From Isoetes taiwanensis (taxonomy: Eukaryota; Streptophyta; Lycopodiopsida; Isoetales; Isoetaceae), in assembly GCA_021234155.1 (NCBI GenBank), contig JAJEKV010000032.1:6852736-6916735 (forward strand): DNA of 64,000 nucleotides, read 5' to 3'. Within the stretch, counting starts at the first letter, position 1, and each line of letters opens with the position of its first letter. A program made the position numbers and the translations under genes. Below, piece after piece: positions 12,788-24,479 of the stretch. Below the pieces are notes generated by a model. That model searched no databases and was not told the origin of the DNA. It saw only the letters and a program-made list of their open reading frames with translations.

Positions 12788-13112
12788 CCTCGCTCAAACC
12801 TCATGCATTATGAGCGTACCTAGCTTTCTAAAATAGCAAGAAAAGATACTATAAGATGGAATGGCAAAAAAAAATATTGATATTGACACGGACTGAAGAG
12901 GAATCCATGGCTATCCATTGTTTATTTTCTCTAATATTGTATATTATGCTATGTATTCACCTTCTCAGATTCATATACAACACAATTCAACCAAAATCCA
13001 TGTCATTTGGTATCCCTTTGGCTTTACATATTGTTGCTAAATTTGTGCATTCTCTCTAAAATCACCATTCCATCCAACCACATGCTTTGCATTAACTTCT
13101 ATTTGTACATAT

Positions 13113-13139
13113 GCCCGGCAACGCGGGCACCATAACTAG
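13113..13139 (+). mobile_element. Helitron 3' terminus
   Basis: A terminal hairpin GCCCG-GCAACG-CGGGC (13113-13128) is followed by 7 nt and CTAG, with a host T next. This is the canonical Helitron 3' end (subterminal hairpin, then CTRR, insertion between A and T). The matching 5' end could not be fixed. The element lies to the left of this point. Confidence 0.65.
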
Positions 13140-15234
<2,095 letters not shown>

Positions 15235-15439
15235 TTTGAAGGTAAGAGTATATGTATTTTATTGAGGCTCTTCAAACATTGAGTACTATCTATCTTAATA
15301 TGTTCTAGCATAAGCATGCTACATTCTTCTTTTTATTAATGCCATTCCATGTCTATATACCATGCCCCTTTTAGCTCCTTAAAGCCTTACCTCCATACGA
15401 AGTTTAGCTTACACAAAACAACCCCTAGGCCCCGAAGGG

Positions 15440-15442
<3 letters not shown>

Positions 15443-15474
<32 letters not shown>
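15443..15474. repeat. Poly(A) run (32 A)
   Basis: Homopolymer following GGCCCCGAAGGGCTT. It may be the 3' tail of a plus-strand retroposon whose body lies within 15240-15442, since a similar CCCTGAAGGGGCC motif followed by A-rich DNA occurs at 868-890. The LINE copy begins about 30 bp further on. Confidence 0.6.
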
Positions 15475-15476
<2 letters not shown>

Positions 15477-15503
15477 TGGACCCTTACACATTCTATTATA
15501 TAT

Positions 15504-17325
15504 AAAGGACAGGCAGGCTTTAGGCCGGAACACTCAACTACAGACCATCTAGTAACCCTTCGGATACTAATAGAACAGAACAGAGCTCAGGGAAGGAAAG
15601 TAGTATGCTGCTTTGTGGACTTTAGAAAGGCATTCGACACAGTCCCGAGGGAAAAGCTTCTACAAAGACTGATAGATATGCAGGCACCGGGGGACATGGT
15701 AGGAGCAATTGCAAGACTGTACCACAAGGTAATAAATTGTGATACAGGAGTCAAACAGGGGTGCCCCCTATCCCCGACATTGTTCAGAATATACATAGAT
15801 GCATTATAAGGTTTCATAGCAGAAGAGCAAGGGGACACAGACGCCCCTACATTAGGAGACACCAAGGTACCCATTATGTTATATGCTGATGACCTAAGCA
15901 TGATGGCCACAAAGAATAAGGGGATGCACACATTACTAAAGCTTCTAGAGATCTTCTGCGAAAGAACGGGGTTAACGGTAAACCTTGCAAAAACCAAAAT
16001 AGTCATTTTCGGTCACATGAACAGGCACAGACCTTTCAAATACATGGGGACAGAATTAGAGGAATCAATAAAATACAGGTATCTGGGATATGATGCACAC
16101 AGCACGGGAAAATGGGCTAAAGGTGCGGATACAAGGTTTCAATCAGCCATTGGGAGTTACTTCAGTATGAGAAAGTTCTGTAATAAAAGTAGAATAATCG
16201 ACTGGGAGATCAAGTGTTACTTATTCAGTGCAGTGGTCGCGACGACACAATTATATGGGGCTGAAGCATGGGGACCGGGGCTAACAGATAAGGAATGGGA
16301 CAAACAGGAAGGGATCCTCAGACAGTGGCATAAACAGGAATTTAAGGTGCGGGCAAACACACCGCTAACAGTCATGATATACGAGACAGGCAAGAAACCA
16401 ATGGAGGTGAGAGCATGGGAAAGGACTATCAGATACCTAATAAAAGACAATGCAGGGGGTCACCCAGGGAAGCTGTCAAGTATTGCAATCAACGAGTCAG
16501 CTAAATCACACATCATCAGAAGTAGTGGATGGTCTAAGAATGTAGCGATGTGGACCAGAGAAATGGGAATGAACCTGAGTGATCTAGTAAACGAGGGGAA
16601 ATGAAATGAAGACTGGGCAGACAAGGCTACACGACAAGGCTACACACCGGACCCAAGACACTCTGGCTCATAACAGTCTTCAATCCAGAATAGTAGATGA
16701 TGTACCGAGACAATCTGCTAGGGAAGGCCAGGAGAGACGTCCTGGCGAGATTTAGGATAGGGAGCCACGATCTAAGAATTGAGAAGAACAGATGGAGGAA
16801 AATAGAAAGGGACAACCGGATATGTAGAATCTGCGACACTGGGAAAGTATAGGATGAGAATCACCTGCTCAATGAGTGCCCAATGTACGGAGACGTCAGA
16901 AACAAATACGAGAACATAAGATGGGGACAGCCAGTACACACCCTAATGATAAGGGCAGAAATAATAAGAGATCTGGCAGATGCAATCCAGGAGATGACGA
17001 CCAGGCATCGAGAGGCACACAAAGAAAGAGGGCTTATAATATGAATCGCCCAAGAGGCGAGACATAGACGCCCACAAAATGCTCAGTTAAAAGCTGATTG
17101 ATAACGACACACCACTGCAAGACCATGATGCCGATTAAAAGCAGGGTGCCGATACTAATAGAAACTAAGGAAGCCTTCAGAAAAGGCTACAATAAACCAG
17201 CGTGATGTGCTAGTAGCACCCTTTAGGGAGCTCGCTCATGCTACATCAGTCCAGGGGCCTCAGGGCACAAGGGACAATAATTCTATTCTATTCTATTCTA
17301 TTCTATTCTATTCTATTCTATTCTA
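15504..17325 (+). mobile_element. 5'-truncated non-LTR retrotransposon (LINE) with (TTCTA)n tail
   Basis: The copy starts inside the reverse transcriptase: QAGFRPEHSTTDHL, VDFRKAFDTVPREKL, GVKQGCPLSPTLF, then YADDL at about 15885 (catalytic box). One frame runs from there to 16602, broken by a TAA at 15807-15809 between GCPLSPTLF and YADDL. After further breaks, a C-terminal zinc motif CRICDTGK...H-LLNE-C with spacing CX2CX9HX4C is read near 16830-16885. The 3' end reads GGGACAATAAT and runs into (TTCTA)9 at about 17280-17325. The flanks ACATTCTATT (15488) and ACATTGTATT (17330) may be a degraded target duplication. Endonuclease and ORF1 are missing, so it is a dead copy. Confidence 0.88.
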
Positions 17326-17476
17326 TAAACATTGTATTCAATATGTAGCAAAATAACAGGGGATTCCAGGGGGATTTGATATGGATATAATTCCTGAAAT
17401 CATAGACCATATCCCTAAAACAATTTAATGGGTTATTATAAAAAAAACATTGATTTAAGATAAACAATAGTCACAT

Positions 17477-17547
17477 TAGCTCGCTGGTTAGATTGGTTAA
17501 AGTAGTCTTATTAGGACGTTGAGTTATTTTGGTAGAGATTCGAGCTC
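17477..17547 (+). promoter_or_regulatory. tRNA-like A box and B box inside the ~425-bp repeat
   Basis: TAGCTCGCTGGTTAGA (17477-17492) is one base short of the tRNA A-box region TAGCTCAGTTGGTTAGA. GATTCGAGCTC (17537-17547; GGTTCGAGCTC in the other units) fits the B box. The boxes are about 60 bp apart, within the range for tRNA genes and SINEs, and recur at the same place in the other units. No cloverleaf could be drawn, so this is a tRNA-derived promoter and not a tRNA gene. Whether it is transcribed is unknown. Confidence 0.6.
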
Positions 17548-18272
17548 CCGTATTTCATATTCTAAAACCTTAGGCGAAGCCGTATAGAGGCTCGATATAC
17601 CATCAAAACCTTAGGCAAACTCGTATTTGACATCTCAAAATCATAGGAGCCCCTAATCATAAATGAGCATAAGCGAAATGAGAGGTGCCCAGAGGCTCCA
17701 ACATATAGTCTGGGCCATAGGATTGACAGATCTGACGACTCTGGTAGTCCAGGGTGCATCTCGTTATGTAGCAAAATAACAGGGTCCAGGGGGATTTGAT
17801 ATGGATATAATTGCTGAAATCATAGACCATATCCCTAAAACAATTTAATGGGTTATTATAAAAAGAACATAGATTTAAGATAAAAAATAGTCACGTTAGC
17901 TCGCTGGTTAGATTGGTTAAAGTAGTCTTATTAGGACGTCGAGTTATTTTGGTAGAGGTTTGAGCTCTCGTATTTCATATTCTAAAACCTTAGGCGAAAC
18001 CCTATAGAGGCTCGATATACCATCAAAACCTTAGGCAAACTCGTATTTGACATCTCAAAATCATAGGCGCCTCCATTCATAAATGAGCATAAGCGAAATG
18101 AGAGGTGCCCAGAGGCTCCAACATATAGTCCGGGCCGTAGGATTGACAGATTCGACGACTGTGGTAGTTCAGGGTGCACCTCGTTTAAAATATGTAGCAA
18201 AATAACAGGGGGTTCCATGGGGATTTGATATGGATATAATTCCTGAAACCATAGACCATATCCCTAAAACAA

Positions 18273-18334
18273 GTCAATAGAATAGAATAGAATAGAATAG
18301 GATTTTTATCGTCTACAGAGACCAATTGGCCTAT
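18273..18334 (-). mobile_element. LINE 3'-end stub inside array A
   Basis: Inserted between CCTAAAACAA and GGGTTATTAT of the third repeat unit. On the minus strand it reads ATAGGCCAATTGGTCTC, then TGTAGACGATAAAAATC and (CTATT)n. It is the same 3'-end family as the other stubs, and the equivalent unit of array B holds the same stub at the same position. Confidence 0.75.
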
Positions 18335-18511
18335 GGGTTATTATAAAAAAAAAACATAGGTTTAAGATAAAAAAAAATAGTCACGTTAGCTAACTGGTTA
18401 GATTGGTTAAAGTAGTCTTATTAGGACATTGATTTATTTTGGTAGAGGTTCGAGCTCTCGTATTTCATATTCTAAAACCTTAGGCGAAGCCGTATAGAGG
18501 CTCGAATATCT

Positions 18512-19350
18512 AGCATTATAACAGGGGATTTTTTTGTGATTTTATACGCTTTTTGGCATGGTTTTCATATCAATTTCATGGATGTATTTCATAGAACGTA
18601 CTAATGCGTACATCTAGAGTGCGCACTATATTTTATGTTTTAATTCCACTTTTGCAATGGTTTAGCCTCATATTTGTATAGTTTTTGTGTTTTCTAATTT
18701 TCCCATGTAATTTTAATGGTGTAGATCAACTCTTTAGTTCGAGATCAAGGGCTCATAATGGAAGCCCCCTTTCGCTACTGTAATTACATGCAGACCTCGG
18801 AGGTCTTGGTTTCTAGGGTTTGCTCTTTGATTCACACAGAAAAAGGAGCCGAGTGGGTTTGGCTTCGAGCTTTCAATCCCCTTTCTGACTTGGCATATCC
18901 GTGCAATTTCTTCTTTGCAGGAGCAGGCTTTTGCATAATCGAGGTCTCAGCTTCTAGGTAAAAAGGAGCCGGGTTTAGCTACGGGCTTTAAATTCCCTTT
19001 CTGAACTTGGCAGGAGCAGGTTTTCTGTTTCTAGGAGCAAGCTTTCCCACCATAACATGGCTTTCGGTCGACCAGATAAATAGACGAAATGGAAATAGAC
19101 AATGGATATAGATCATCAAAATAGGTAGGAAAATAGATGAAGAAGGAGATGATTCCGGCTATGGCAGGTAACATTGAGATATTTTATTCTGGGTTTCTGT
19201 TTCTTAGATACAGTGGTCGGATCCTGCTGTAAAAACTCGGCCCTGACAAGAAGAGGGCAAGATTTTTGCCTCAAAACTGCCGGATATCCCTTGCAAAACC
19301 GGCTATGGCAGTTAGGTTAAGTTTAATTATAGTTTCTGCTTTTTGGATAC
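18512..19350. other. Spacer with a short tandem duplication
   Basis: No gene. Two similar segments, about 18838-18905 and 18960-19025, share AAAGGAGCCG, a CGAGCTTT/CGGGCTTT block and CCCTTTCTGA, so they are a diverged local duplication. Confidence 0.4.
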
Positions 19351-19359
19351 AACAGATTT

Positions 19360-19935
19360 TCGAAGCTTTGAGGCAGATTGGCTACCCAGACAAGTTTTCT
19401 CCAGCAGTGAACCTTTTCCTGGCAGATGCTTACGTCAGGAACTGAAGAGAGATGATGTAAATTACATGTGAAAAATTTTTAGTATCAATAGATGATGTAT
19501 TTTCTACTTAATTAATCGTGGATAGTCTTATCAAAAGTGGATGCAGCCACAAGCAACACCTGACAATGGACATATCTGGAAGAAGTTAAGCCCTCAGTTA
19601 ACTTCTCCTAATCAACCCTATTCATTGCGGGAAGCTTTAGCTCAAGCACAGTCATCTCGAAAGGGAGCTTCAAACAGAGCTCTTAGAGAGAGCTTACATC
19701 CCTTGCTAAGGCAGAAGCTGGTGAGTATAGCTTCTTATTTCTAGTATTATTCATTTAGTTTTTAAGTTTATCCAAAATGATGGATATAATGGATCACATG
19801 TCATGCTTCAGAGATAATATGAAATGTCATAAAGCCAATAGCTTTCCATCTTTTGCAGCTTGCAGTTTTTCCCTCGTGTGAAAATACAATACTTTGTTTC
19901 GATGTTGGAGATTCTGGACCTACGCTCCAGTCGTG
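19360..19935 (+). pseudogene. Exon-like pieces of an unidentified gene, cut by the Gypsy insertion
   Basis: Three coding-like blocks lie in order with plausible splice signals. One begins after TACAACAG near 19349 (FEALRQIGYPDKFSPAVNLF). The second reads DNGHIWKKLSPQLTSP, then SLREALAQAQSS, and ends at CTG|GTGAGT near 19720. The third follows TTTTGCAG near 19858 (LAVFPSCENTILCFDVGDSG) and is interrupted at 19935 by the LTR retrotransposon. The family is not recognised. The splice-site context suggests a real gene once stood here. The right flank (31645 onward) gives no long continuation. Confidence 0.35.
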
Positions 19936-20517
19936 TGTTTGGGGTCTGGGTTCGGGAACTCCTGGAAGACAGCCCTCTGTGAGGACCCGTGGATCTAGCA
20001 GGAGAGTCCGGGGGACTATGTCACGCGGGATTTGCAAGAAGAGAAGAAAACAGAACAAATGAGAGAAAAATGATAAGCTTCCTTGATATCAATGATGAAC
20101 ATACATGAGCTCTCGCAATAGAGAGAAAACTGAAAGGAGACAAGACTCAAAACTCATCTAAAAAACTCATGTGCTAGCTCTACTCATATATAGTACAATG
20201 GTCTTTGGCCCAATATAGACACTCTGACTGATCTCGGTGCCGACTCCTGGAAGGAGGCCTGATTTGCAGGAATGTTGGCGGTGCCTCTTGAAGTGCCTAG
20301 AATCACTGGACGCCGACGCTGGGCGGTGGACGGGCCGTCACTTGTCCGAGCGGCGCCTCTTGTTGACGCGACCCACGGGCTTTGATCTGCGTGGTCCGTT
20401 TGCTTGGTCTTCACGAGCCTTTGATGGCTGACCCGCGGGTCGATCGAGGATCCTTGAGCTTGACCACAGTGCGTCATATGCATGAATAGTCCTGTACGGA
20501 GAGGCACGGGACTAACA
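19936..20517 (-). repeat. 3' LTR of the Gypsy element
   Basis: Bounded by TGTTAGTCC (minus-strand start at 20517) and CAAACA (end at 19936). About 375 bp on the U5 side are almost identical to the other LTR, with a single clear mismatch. About 200 bp of U3 (20310-20517) differ by many substitutions and small indels. It lies just inside the duplicated TCGTG. Confidence 0.95.
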
Positions 20518-20528
20518 CTCCCCCCACC
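20518..20528 (-). promoter_or_regulatory. Polypurine tract of the Gypsy element
   Basis: On the minus strand GGTGGGGGGAG sits immediately before the TGTTAG start of the 3' LTR. This is the position and composition of the plus-strand DNA primer in LTR retrotransposons, and it fixes the element's orientation. Confidence 0.85.
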
Positions 20529-22290
20529 AAACGACACTCGTGAGTGAAGAAAAGGAGGAAGTGTTTCGAGGCGGGAAGCCATCCGTGCGAAAGTGATCCT
20601 CACGGGAGTGAGGACGGGCATCATTATGGTAATCGCGGCTAATGAGATCCCTGGCGTGTTTGAAGAGCGGGAGGAGTGTTTTGGCCAAGGGCGGGGATCT
20701 GCATCAATAAGAAAGCGAGAGCGCACCATGTCTTCAAAGGCGGCATGGGGCGTCAAGAAATGTAACCGACATTCCATGAGGAGACAGTCCGAGTCCAAAG
20801 GCACCGACACCGGCATTCGGATTGCAATGAAAAAATGGGACGCCGCCGATTTAAGGAGCTTAGCAAAATGCATTTGAGAGCAGCACAAAATCCTCGCTTT
20901 GAAGATGGATCAAGGATCAGGTGAGGTGGTGGCATTCTCGCAAGAAGGTGTCAAGACCATGAAGCGCATCCGGCCGTTTGCCAACCACGCCATTAGCAAT
21001 GTAGATCCAATTCGTGGTGGTATCCGAGTGGCACCTTCTTCCCAATGTGAGCGGCGAACAAAACGTGGATCCCACCGGAGATCCGGCCGAGATCCGAGGT
21101 GGAGTCCATCCGGCATGACCATCCATGACCTTGGTCCAAAAAGGAGGCGCCAATCAGAAGTCGGGAACACGGGGCGTGGAGGTACACCCGAGGGGAAGCA
21201 TAGGGAGAAGGAACCATGCGGGTGTGGGTTCTTGGCGGTCTCCCCCGAATTGATCGACAAGATCCGGATCAAGAGCTTGACACCAACGATCCCAAAGAGA
21301 AGCAGAGAGTTGAGAGTTGACTGGGAGGGCTATCCCATCCCGTGGGGACCGCCTTGCTAGCCAACAGAGCTCGTAATTGATTATAACCAAGCAAGGTCTT
21401 TGCATATAAATTTGTGCATAGGGAAGATCTCGGGATGTCCTAGATACTTCCTTATTCTGTTGCGGCGCTTCCGCTTGCCCGAGAGATAAATGATTGGCAA
21501 GCTCGGGCATGTACTCCGATGAAGAGTTTGGGTCCGGCGGGATCCGCAAGATATGGATTGTTATCCGAAGCACCCATTGCATGATTGGGGTCACCCCCGA
21601 AAGAGTCGGGCGTGGCCCATTTTCGAAGTGTTCTGTGTATCACCCGGATAGAAATCATGAAATATGTAAGCCATGGGCTGAACAACTCAAGGTGATAAAG
21701 TCCGGATCGGCACAGTGTATGAGATCAAAGACCACAAGGGCACAAAGACAACCCTTTGTCTTCAATTGAGAGTTCGGCCAAACCGAAGAAAATGCACCGC
21801 TTTCGGGGAATATCCACAGTCCATCCGCCGCATGCCACTTCGAAAGGAAGAGGTGGCGGCGAGCAACCACATAATTGTGATAGCAGGAAGTAACCGGGAA
21901 GTCAAAAGGCATTACGTTAAGAATGGCGGTATGGCCGCCAAGTTTTGCTTGAGCCTCATCGCCAGATGAATAGCTTGTCAGAAGCCGTTGTTCAAGATCA
22001 CGCGATCCGGTTGTCCCGTTCTAGCAAAGAAGCGTGATCGGGTCACGGACCCGTTTCGAGAAGTGTTGACCTGGGGAGGAGGATTTCCCCTGAGTATTGA
22101 GACGAAGCACACGGCAATCTCCGCGTCATCCAAGATCTTCGTTTCGCACCTCGTAAAGTCGATCTTGAAGAGAGGTGAGCCGAGAGGTCGTGGTAGAAAG
22201 CCGAGCCGGTCAAGGAGGCAACTTGAGCGCCCCGTCTTTGAAAGGTTTTGAACTTGAGTGCTGAAATTTTCACAAAGTTCGAGTACAAGG
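20529..22290 (-). other. Region between accessory ORF and 3' LTR
   Basis: GC-rich internal element DNA with several overlapping short frames on both strands and no recognised domain. It is probably the decayed C-terminal part of the accessory ORF and untranslated sequence. No reading frame could be favoured. Confidence 0.35.
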
Positions 22291-23517
22291 CGTTGAGCTT
22301 AGCAATATCTGCGCCCTTGGTACTTTCGGAGAGCGCTTTGGACTTGTTGTGCTCCAATAAATTCTCGTATTTCACGATTGAGCTGAGCCTGTTGATCCGC
22401 AAGTTGGCTGACTTGATCTTGTGCACTTTTGAGATCTGCATGAGCCCGTAAAGAGAGCTTCGTGCTTGTCTTGAAGTTTGGCCTCCAAAGTTGCAACTTG
22501 GGGCGATTGGTGCGGCTTGAAGGTCCCGTGTACCGCATCGAGGCCTCTAGTGCGGGTTGAACCCCGCTCATAAGAGCGCCTTGGGATTCTTGTAATTTGA
22601 GAGCAGCGGCCTTGAGCATCCCGGCCGACATCGATACAACAACCGACGAGGGTGTTGTGGTGGTGGAGCCATTTGCATTTGCCCCGGGTTTGTGATGTTT
22701 GGGAAAGATGGTGTGAACCGGATGGTGTAGCGGAGGAGGAGACAAAGGACATGGGTGTGCGGACTTTGGACATGACCAGGGGAAGAAGGGCGTGAAGTGC
22801 CAGCTCGGTTAGTCATTGGAAGGGAGCGCTGAGTGGAATTATGAGAATTTTGTGGTGTGGGAGGGAAGTAATGACGGATGAGGGCTTGAAAGTGGCCTCC
22901 CACAGAAACTTCAGAAATGGAAGTGGCACCCCGAAGGCGGTCCATTTCTTGGAGAAGACGATAGAACATCATTTGGGGCCAATCTATGTGGTGGTTGGAG
23001 TGTGTAGCAGTGATGACCAGGTTATAGAAAGGCTTATTGATATGGGTGTTCTTGATAGAATACCCAAGGAACTTGCGCCTACGTAAATTTAACAAAGGTT
23101 TCGCGGAGGCTTGTCGATATTGGTCAGACGATGGACATTGGCATGATAAGCAGGTGCACCAAACTCTGTGACATCGAGATCCTGTATGGCAGACCATGAT
23201 ACACAAGGGGTGTGCAAGGGAATATGAAATACCTCAGAAATCAAATGTTGAGTCAGCGAAATGGTGGTGCCATCGACCATAGTGGTGTAGCCTTGCGGGC
23301 TGTTAACGATATTGGCGATGAACTGCGTCAACTGGTCAGGATTGGGAGCCGGAAGTTCCATTTGAGAGAATTCGTAAAGCTTGTGGCGTTCAACGACTTC
23401 TTTATTTGGGCCAACAAGGGCTTCACGGAAAGTGGGCGTCAAGAAGGATACAGATGCAAAAAGAGCCGGATCCTTGGGAGCAGTAGCTTGAAGTGTAGAA
23501 AATCTTGGGGCAGCCAT
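22291..23517 (-). pseudogene. Accessory ORF downstream of pol (plant-transposon-protein-like)
   Basis: The ATG at 23517 lies in ACCATGGC, a strong plant initiation context. The N-terminal ~140 residues include FLTPTFREALVGPNKEVV, LYEFSQMELPAPNPDQL and TTISLTQHLISEVFHIPL. After a frameshift near 23100 the frame continues with RRKFLGYSIKNTHINKPFY and MFYRLLQEMDRLRG. Another shift leads into a Ser/Pro-rich linker and a heptad-like segment (LKSAQDQVSQLADQQAQL) predicted to form a coiled coil. The pattern of a short conserved domain that ends in a motif like ISEVFHIP resembles the 'putative plant transposon protein' ORFs carried by some plant Gypsy elements; this is family-level inference. It sits where Athila-type elements keep an env-like gene, but no signal peptide or transmembrane helix is seen. 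Confidence 0.5.
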
Positions 23518-24479
23518 GGTAACGATTTGCAGAAACGAAGAGTGATTCAAAGGCGGAGGACGAAAGTCGAGCACGGAGGACAAGGGCGCAGAAGAACGAA
23601 AAGGTTTTTTTAGGGCGCATAACCGAGGCTAAGAGGTATGAAGAGGGCTTAAACCGAACCGTTGATGGTGCCAGGTGTCAAAAGATGCCAAGAAGTGTAT
23701 TGAGAGGCAAAAATTTGGCTAAGTCCCAAAAAACGTAAGGGAGAAGCAATGAACGGTGAGGATGAGACGTGAAAGAAGGATCGGATGTGACAGGTGGGCA
23801 AAGGACACACATTAATGTTCGACGGGCGTGAAAAGAAGAAATTGCATTCAATGCTGGCAACTCGAAGTGGGATATCATTAAAAGGAATGTGGCAGAAGGT
23901 ACCATGGCTAGATATGCGGCGGGAGAAAAGATTCTCATTTTAGAAATAGCCTTGCATTGCAAACACGTTGGCGATTTGTGTGATTGGTCCACGTCGACAA
24001 GGAGTTCCTCAGTTGGCTATATAAGACGAACGGGAGTAACGAAGGCATCCGATGCATTTCGGTAGATGGTGCTTCTTTGGTTTGAACGAGGACCGCACTA
24101 TGCCCTGAACCGCCCGAGTGGATTACCCGCAAGATGAATTGTCGGACCTCGGGCGCTGCCACAACCGTGGCATTCAATGGGCGGCTGGTGTGCCGGGGAT
24201 GGCTGAACATCCGGCCCAAGACCAACGGGATGGAGGTGGTTCTCGCACCTTCGGCTGGGATCCCGAAAGGTAACCTCTACCATCTCCTCCCAAGATCACC
24301 TCTGCTCCAAACCCGGAGTAGAGGGTTTTTCCTCTTAGGACCTAGTAGATAGGGCTCGAGCCCGCTTTTTGTATATAGGTGTGCCCATAGCGAAATAGCC
24401 GGCTGCGCCCACATTTTGTAAAAAAAAATCTCCACTATAATAGAATATGCCGCCTTTCTAGTCACTTTACGTGGTGTTT

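Larger units (their letters stand above)
17342..18511 (+). repeat. ~425-bp tandem repeat, array A (3 units)
   Basis: Units start at 17342, 17765 and 18191 (TATGTAGCAAAATAACAGGG), giving periods of 423 and 426 bp; the third unit is cut at about 18511. The same unit forms array B at 31772-32846 plus 43213-43397, and a short scrap at 58714-58740. Each unit holds a tRNA-like promoter pair, so the monomer may derive from a tRNA-type SINE. No coding capacity. The third unit carries a LINE-tail stub. Confidence 0.92.

Noticed and set aside
10863-13139. Helitron 5' end at TCTTTATATATTATATAAAT pairing with the 13.1-kb terminus
   Set aside because: The composition is suggestive but the preceding base is G, not the A expected for insertion between A and T.
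17477-17547. tRNA gene
   Set aside because: A and B boxes are present but no acceptor stem or cloverleaf can be formed, and the unit is tandemly repeated.
22841-23086. 81-codon plus-strand frame within the Gypsy accessory region
   Set aside because: Antisense to the accessory ORF, which has the better start context and domain-like sequence.
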